Assembly: GCA_004352715.1 (NCBI GenBank)
Contig: SCFE01000107.1
Span: forward strand, 1,023,872 to 1,087,871
Reading direction: 5' to 3'
Source: Hofstenia miamia
Lineage: Eukaryota > Xenacoelomorpha > Acoela
Length of the DNA stretch: 64,000 bases
This document shows, in pieces, positions 60,200 through 64,000 of the stretch; within the stretch, counting starts at the first letter, position 1, and the number at the start of each line of letters is the position of its first letter. The position numbers and the translations under genes are program-made. Under the pieces are notes generated by a model that was given only the letters and a program-made list of their open reading frames with translations, had not been told where the DNA came from and did no database searches.

Positions 60200-60960
60200 G
60201 TGTATAGCCCACATCAAGAAAAACGAAACTGTTTATTAATAAACAATTCAAGACCAAATCGCAAGAATATATTACAATACCATAAAGTTAATTCTGATTC
60301 ACATCCACACTTAACTGCTAATCAAATCAAAGACTTAAGCAATTTGCTTACAAAATACCATGAAGCTTTCAACTTTGGTACTATTAGCGTCGGTCAAGCT
60401 ATCAGTGAATTTCATCACATCAAAACGACTTCTAATAAAAAAATTCGCCAACAAGTTCGTCGCGTTCCAGAACACCACAAAGAAGAATATCTAAAGACAA
60501 TTACGGAATTACTAAATAATGGCATTATACGTAAAAGTGATAGTCCCAATGCGTCACCAACAGTTTTCGTAACACAAGGAAATAAAACACGATTATGTAT
60601 TGATTTCCGCAAACTTAATGACATTACTGTCAAAGATGCTTATCCTTTACCACGTATAGATGATATTCTTTACAATGCCAGTAAATTTAAAAAAATTATG
60701 CAAAGCCTATTGGCAAGTTCCTATGCATCCCGACGATATTGAAAAAACAGCTTTCATTACGCCCTACGGTTTATTTGAATGGCTTTACATGGCATTTGGT
60801 TTATCAAACGCACCAGCCACGTTTCAACGTTACGTAATGAAAGTCTTAATGAATGGCAACAATAAATTAGATGAGTATTGCCGCTTACATCGACGACATT
60901 TTAATATCTTCAATGTCATTCCCAGAACATATAGAAAAACTAGAACAAGTTCTTAAATTC
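60200..60960 (+). pseudogene. Ty3/gypsy-like reverse transcriptase
   Basis: Visible in order are IKTTSNKKIRQQVRRVPEHH, GIIRKSDSPNASPTVFV, TRLCIDFRKLNDITVKDAYP and LPRID. A ~20-base deletion near 60690 removes the first catalytic Asp block. A shifted frame then gives YWQVPMHPDDIEKTAF, LFEWLYMAFGLSNAPATFQR and, after another shift near 60870, AAYIDDILIS with the catalytic YIDD. The domain order is that of Ty3/gypsy elements. Confidence 0.85.
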
Positions 60961-60999
60961 TTAAATAAAAATTAATGGCAACAAATGCAATTTAGCTAA

Positions 61000-61690
61000 A
61001 CACTCAACAGTATTCCTTGGCAGAAAAGTTGAACATAAAACGATAACTTTAAATGACAATACTACTTCTTTAATAGAATCTATACAGTGTCCTAAAAATC
61101 ACAAAGATGTTCAACGTATACTTGGATTTTCTAATTACTATCAGAGTTTTATTCCTGATATTGCTAAAAAGACCATTAATATGTCAAATTTATTAAAGTC
61201 TAAAAATGATTTTCAATGGCACCAAGAAGAATTTGATTTACTTAAAAAAGAATTAAAAAAACTACCATCTTTGAATTGTCCTGATTACTCCAAAGAGTTC
61301 ATTGTAGATTGCGACGCTAGTACAGTAAATATTGGAGCTTGTCTTAGTCAAAATATTGATGGTAAAGAATTACCTATTCAATTTTTCAGTAGAAAATTAA
61401 AAAGTTCCGAATTAAATTAGCATTAGTTGAATCATTTAAGAAATTTCGATATTTCCTATTTGGCGAGAAAAACTTTACTGTACGCACAGATAATAGTGGC
61501 CTATCATGGTTAAAGAAATTCTCCGGAGATAAATCGAATATTGTTGCACGTTGGATAGAACAACTAAATGACTTTAATTTTACTATTCAAAATCGCAAAG
61601 GAACTTTACATGCTAATGCAGATTTACTAACAGCTCTACCACAATATCAAAGGGACTTACAAAAACTGGTGATAAAACAGAATTTTCTTT
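61000..61690 (+). pseudogene. Ty3/gypsy-like connection and RNase H domain
   Basis: RVLGFSNYYQSFIPDI-like residues (about 61110-61160) lead to FIVDCDASTVNIGACLSQ, the first catalytic Asp of RNase H, then IQFFSRKLKSSE. After a shift at 61420 come FTVRTDNSGLSWL with a second Asp and HANADLLTALP. No integrase follows: a LINE fragment begins at about 61815. No LTR was seen on either side. Confidence 0.8.
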
Positions 61691-61814
61691 TATTCTGAAA
61701 AATGAATATGAAAATTTGCCTGACATAAATGTTGATATACAAGGAAAACCGACTTTAAGTATTACCATTAAAGAAGAAATTTCAGCAGAAGAAATTGCAG
61801 AAAAAATAATTATA

Positions 61815-62590
61815 ACAAGTCTGAAAAATTCAGGTTAAAAATAAACAATAATATTATACAAGAAGATACAAAAATTAAATACTTAGGAATAATCTTTGAC
61901 AATAAGTTAACATTTGAAAGTCAATAAAATAATGCAGAAAATGATACAAGGAATCAAGACATTATCTAAAATTCAAAGATTCATATGTATTAATTGGAAA
62001 GTTACTCTAATAAAATCATATACATTGCCTCATTATTTATATTCAGCCTGTTTATTAACAACTCTTAATAAAAGAATGAAGATCAAACTTGAAAGATCTG
62101 TGAAAGAAAAAAGCAATATCATCTGTGAAAGAAAAAAGCAAACTACAATTAAAGAAAATAACTATTTTCATTAGAATATTTACAAAAACTAAGATCTCTG
62201 GAACTATTTTTCAAGTTGAAGGCAAAAGTCAAAATACCAACTAAAACACATTTAAGAACAAATTCTTATAGAAAACTTAAATTTAAGAAAAATGTGATGA
62301 AGAACTCATTTACTAATTTTTGTATTGACTTATGGAATGAATTACCTCAATTTAAAGAAGAAAAATTAATTAAGGACTTTCAAAGAAATGTAAAAATGTA
62401 TTTGAAACCAAGAAAAATCAACTATTTAAATTACCAAAGAATTCAATGAAATCCAACAACCAAACTTAGTCATTAAAACAGAAAATCTATTTTCAAAATC
62501 TTAATAAGTGCTTAGCACTTTATTTGTATAGTGATTATATATACAGAGGATTTTAAAAATAAAATATTATTATTATATTATTATTATTTA
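61815..62590 (+). mobile_element. 5'-truncated LINE with ATT-repeat tail
   Basis: Frames from about 61830 to 62449 give IKYLGIIFDNKLTFESQIK, YTLPHYLYSACLLTTLNKRM and MKNSFTNFCIDLWNELPQF, the ORF2 C-terminus of a Jockey/CR1-type LINE. An AATAAA (about 62558) and an (ATT)n tail (about 62564-62588) end it. The 5' junction is where the gypsy-like element is cut, so the LINE probably inserted into it. Confidence 0.8.
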
Positions 62591-62880
62591 CATAAAACAG
62601 AAAAAATATTAATTCTACTTAAACATTACAGGCGTAATACACATTAAAAACAACCTACATTTTTGGAAAAAGTAAACTGGGTTATGCACAAAAGCAACTT
62701 AGCATTACAGATGTAGGATATATAGGCTTACTGTAGCATCATCCAAATAAAATCTTAAATAAGCTGCAAACGTCGCAAGAAGAGATTAAGATCGAAAAGA
62801 AGTAGATTAAAAATATTGCAATTAAATCAATTAGTGTTATTTCAGATTTATTTGTAATATGCAACTAAGAAACAACACGT
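62591..62880. other. AT-rich stretch between LINE tail and Polinton fragment
   Basis: Nothing identified. Confidence 0.4.
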
Positions 62881-62881
62881 G

Positions 62882-63033
62882 TCAAAAAAGAGATATTTGT
62901 GTCTGTCGATAAAAATACTTTTGACTAAATGAGGGGGCAAAGTCGCTTTCATTATTTTCAGCCGCCATCTTGGCAGAAAGTTCAAATTTGAATCGACAGG
63001 TACTTCTTTTGGAAATACTATAAATAGATTAAA
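62882..63033 (-). pseudogene. 5' end of the Polinton gene also seen at 4843
   Basis: On the minus strand the ATG at 62968 opens MAAENNESDFAPSFSQK, similar to MAKNNGSMFTPSFGQ at 4843. Both are preceded by TTCAAATTTGAA and TGCCAA. The frame ends after ~28 codons. The sequence upstream of the start is lost in the gap from 63034. Confidence 0.45.
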
Positions 63034-64000
63034 NNNNNNNNNNNNNNNNNNNNNNNNNNNNNNNNNNNNNNNNNNNNNNNNNNNNNNNNNNNNNNNNNNN
63101 NNNNNNNNNNNNNNNNNNNNNNNNNNNNNNNNNNNNNNNNNNNNNNNNNNNNNNNNNNNNNNNNNNNNNNNNNNNNNNNNNNNNNNNNNNNNNNNNNNNN
63201 NNNNNNNNNNNNNNNNNNNNNNNNNNNNNNNNNNNNNNNNNNNNNNNNNNNNNNNNNNNNNNNNNNNNNNNNNNNNNNNNNNNNNNNNNNNNNNNNNNNN
63301 NNNNNNNNNNNNNNNNNNNNNNNNNNNNNNNNNNNNNNNNNNNNNNNNNNNNNNNNNNNNNNNNNNNNNNNNNNNNNNNNNNNNNNNNNNNNNNNNNNNN
63401 NNNNNNNNNNNNNNNNNNNNNNNNNNNNNNNNNNNNNNNNNNNNNNNNNNNNNNNNNNNNNNNNNNNNNNNNNNNNNNNNNNNNNNNNNNNNNNNNNNNN
63501 NNNNNNNNNNNNNNNNNNNNNNNNNNNNNNNNNNNNNNNNNNNNNNNNNNNNNNNNNNNNNNNNNNNNNNNNNNNNNNNNNNNNNNNNNNNNNNNNNNNN
63601 NNNNNNNNNNNNNNNNNNNNNNNNNNNNNNNNNNNNNNNNNNNNNNNNNNNNNNNNNNNNNNNNNNNNNNNNNNNNNNNNNNNNNNNNNNNNNNNNNNNN
63701 NNNNNNNNNNNNNNNNNNNNNNNNNNNNNNNNNNNNNNNNNNNNNNNNNNNNNNNNNNNNNNNNNNNNNNNNNNNNNNNNNNNNNNNNNNNNNNNNNNNN
63801 NNNNNNNNNNNNNNNNNNNNNNNNNNNNNNNNNNNNNNNNNNNNNNNNNNNNNNNNNNNNNNNNNNNNNNNNNNNNNNNNNNNNNNNNNNNNNNNNNNNN
63901 NNNNNNNNNNNNNNNNNNNNNNNNNNNNNNNNNNNNNNNNNNNNNNNNNNNNNNNNNNNNNNNNNNNNNNNNNNNNNNNNNNNNNNNNNNNNNNNNNNNN
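63034..64000. other. Assembly gap to the window end
   Basis: 967 N; contents unknown. Confidence 0.95.

Noticed and set aside
1-64000. CRISPR arrays, bacterial operons or riboswitches
   Set aside because: The DNA is eukaryotic; the only regular repeats are satellites, microsatellites and element repeats without spacer structure.

Overview
The window is AT-rich metazoan nuclear DNA. Its genes have short conserved exons split by introns, poly(A) signals, and a dense load of animal-type transposable elements. I cannot fix the phylum; the eIF4E and ribosomal protein L4 sequences are ordinary animal sequences and the mobile elements are typical of invertebrates. Five long runs of N (18802-19097, 21924-22120, 39269-40268, 45708-45834, 63034-64000) and four isolated N bases (about 733, 1099, 10764, 10964) mark assembly joins, and several of those joins are flanked by suspicious duplications.

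Layout. 1-18.4 kb: decayed Polinton/Maverick (virus-like DNA transposon) sequence with adenain-type cysteine protease, minor capsid, retroviral-type integrase, a basic pX/pVI-like protein and a major capsid candidate. It is interrupted by a nearly full-length LINE (9.75-14.3 kb) and a reversed LINE fragment (15.3-15.7 kb). 18.4-21.8 kb: a second LINE on the minus strand whose ORF1 has a PHD finger. 23.3-34.8 kb: two host genes on the minus strand, a Treslin/TICRR homologue followed at once by eIF4E. 36.4-40.3 kb: a mariner-like transposase remnant, then a macrosatellite of 182/186-bp units running into a gap. 43.8-52.5 kb: the ribosomal protein L4 gene (plus strand). Its long second intron holds a mariner remnant, a diverged satellite, a Penelope-like element with a GIY-YIG domain and a scrambled nest of LINE pieces. 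53.6-54.6 kb: a short piggyBac-type element with exact TTAA flanks. 56.6-63 kb: a mosaic of Polinton end sequence, a decayed Ty3/gypsy-like retroelement, a 5'-truncated LINE and, at the edge, the start of another Polinton gene copy.

The most biologically interesting part is the host pair. The Treslin stop codon is followed within about 95 bases by an AATAAA, a polypyrimidine tract with AG, and the eIF4E start codon. The Treslin ATG itself sits 3 bases after a splice-acceptor-like sequence. This is the layout expected of a spliced-leader operon; the alternative is that Treslin lies inside the first intron of eIF4E. Nearly all mobile-element genes here are broken by stops and frameshifts, so the window reads as two host loci (replication origin firing plus cap-dependent translation; the large ribosomal subunit) set in layers of old insertions.
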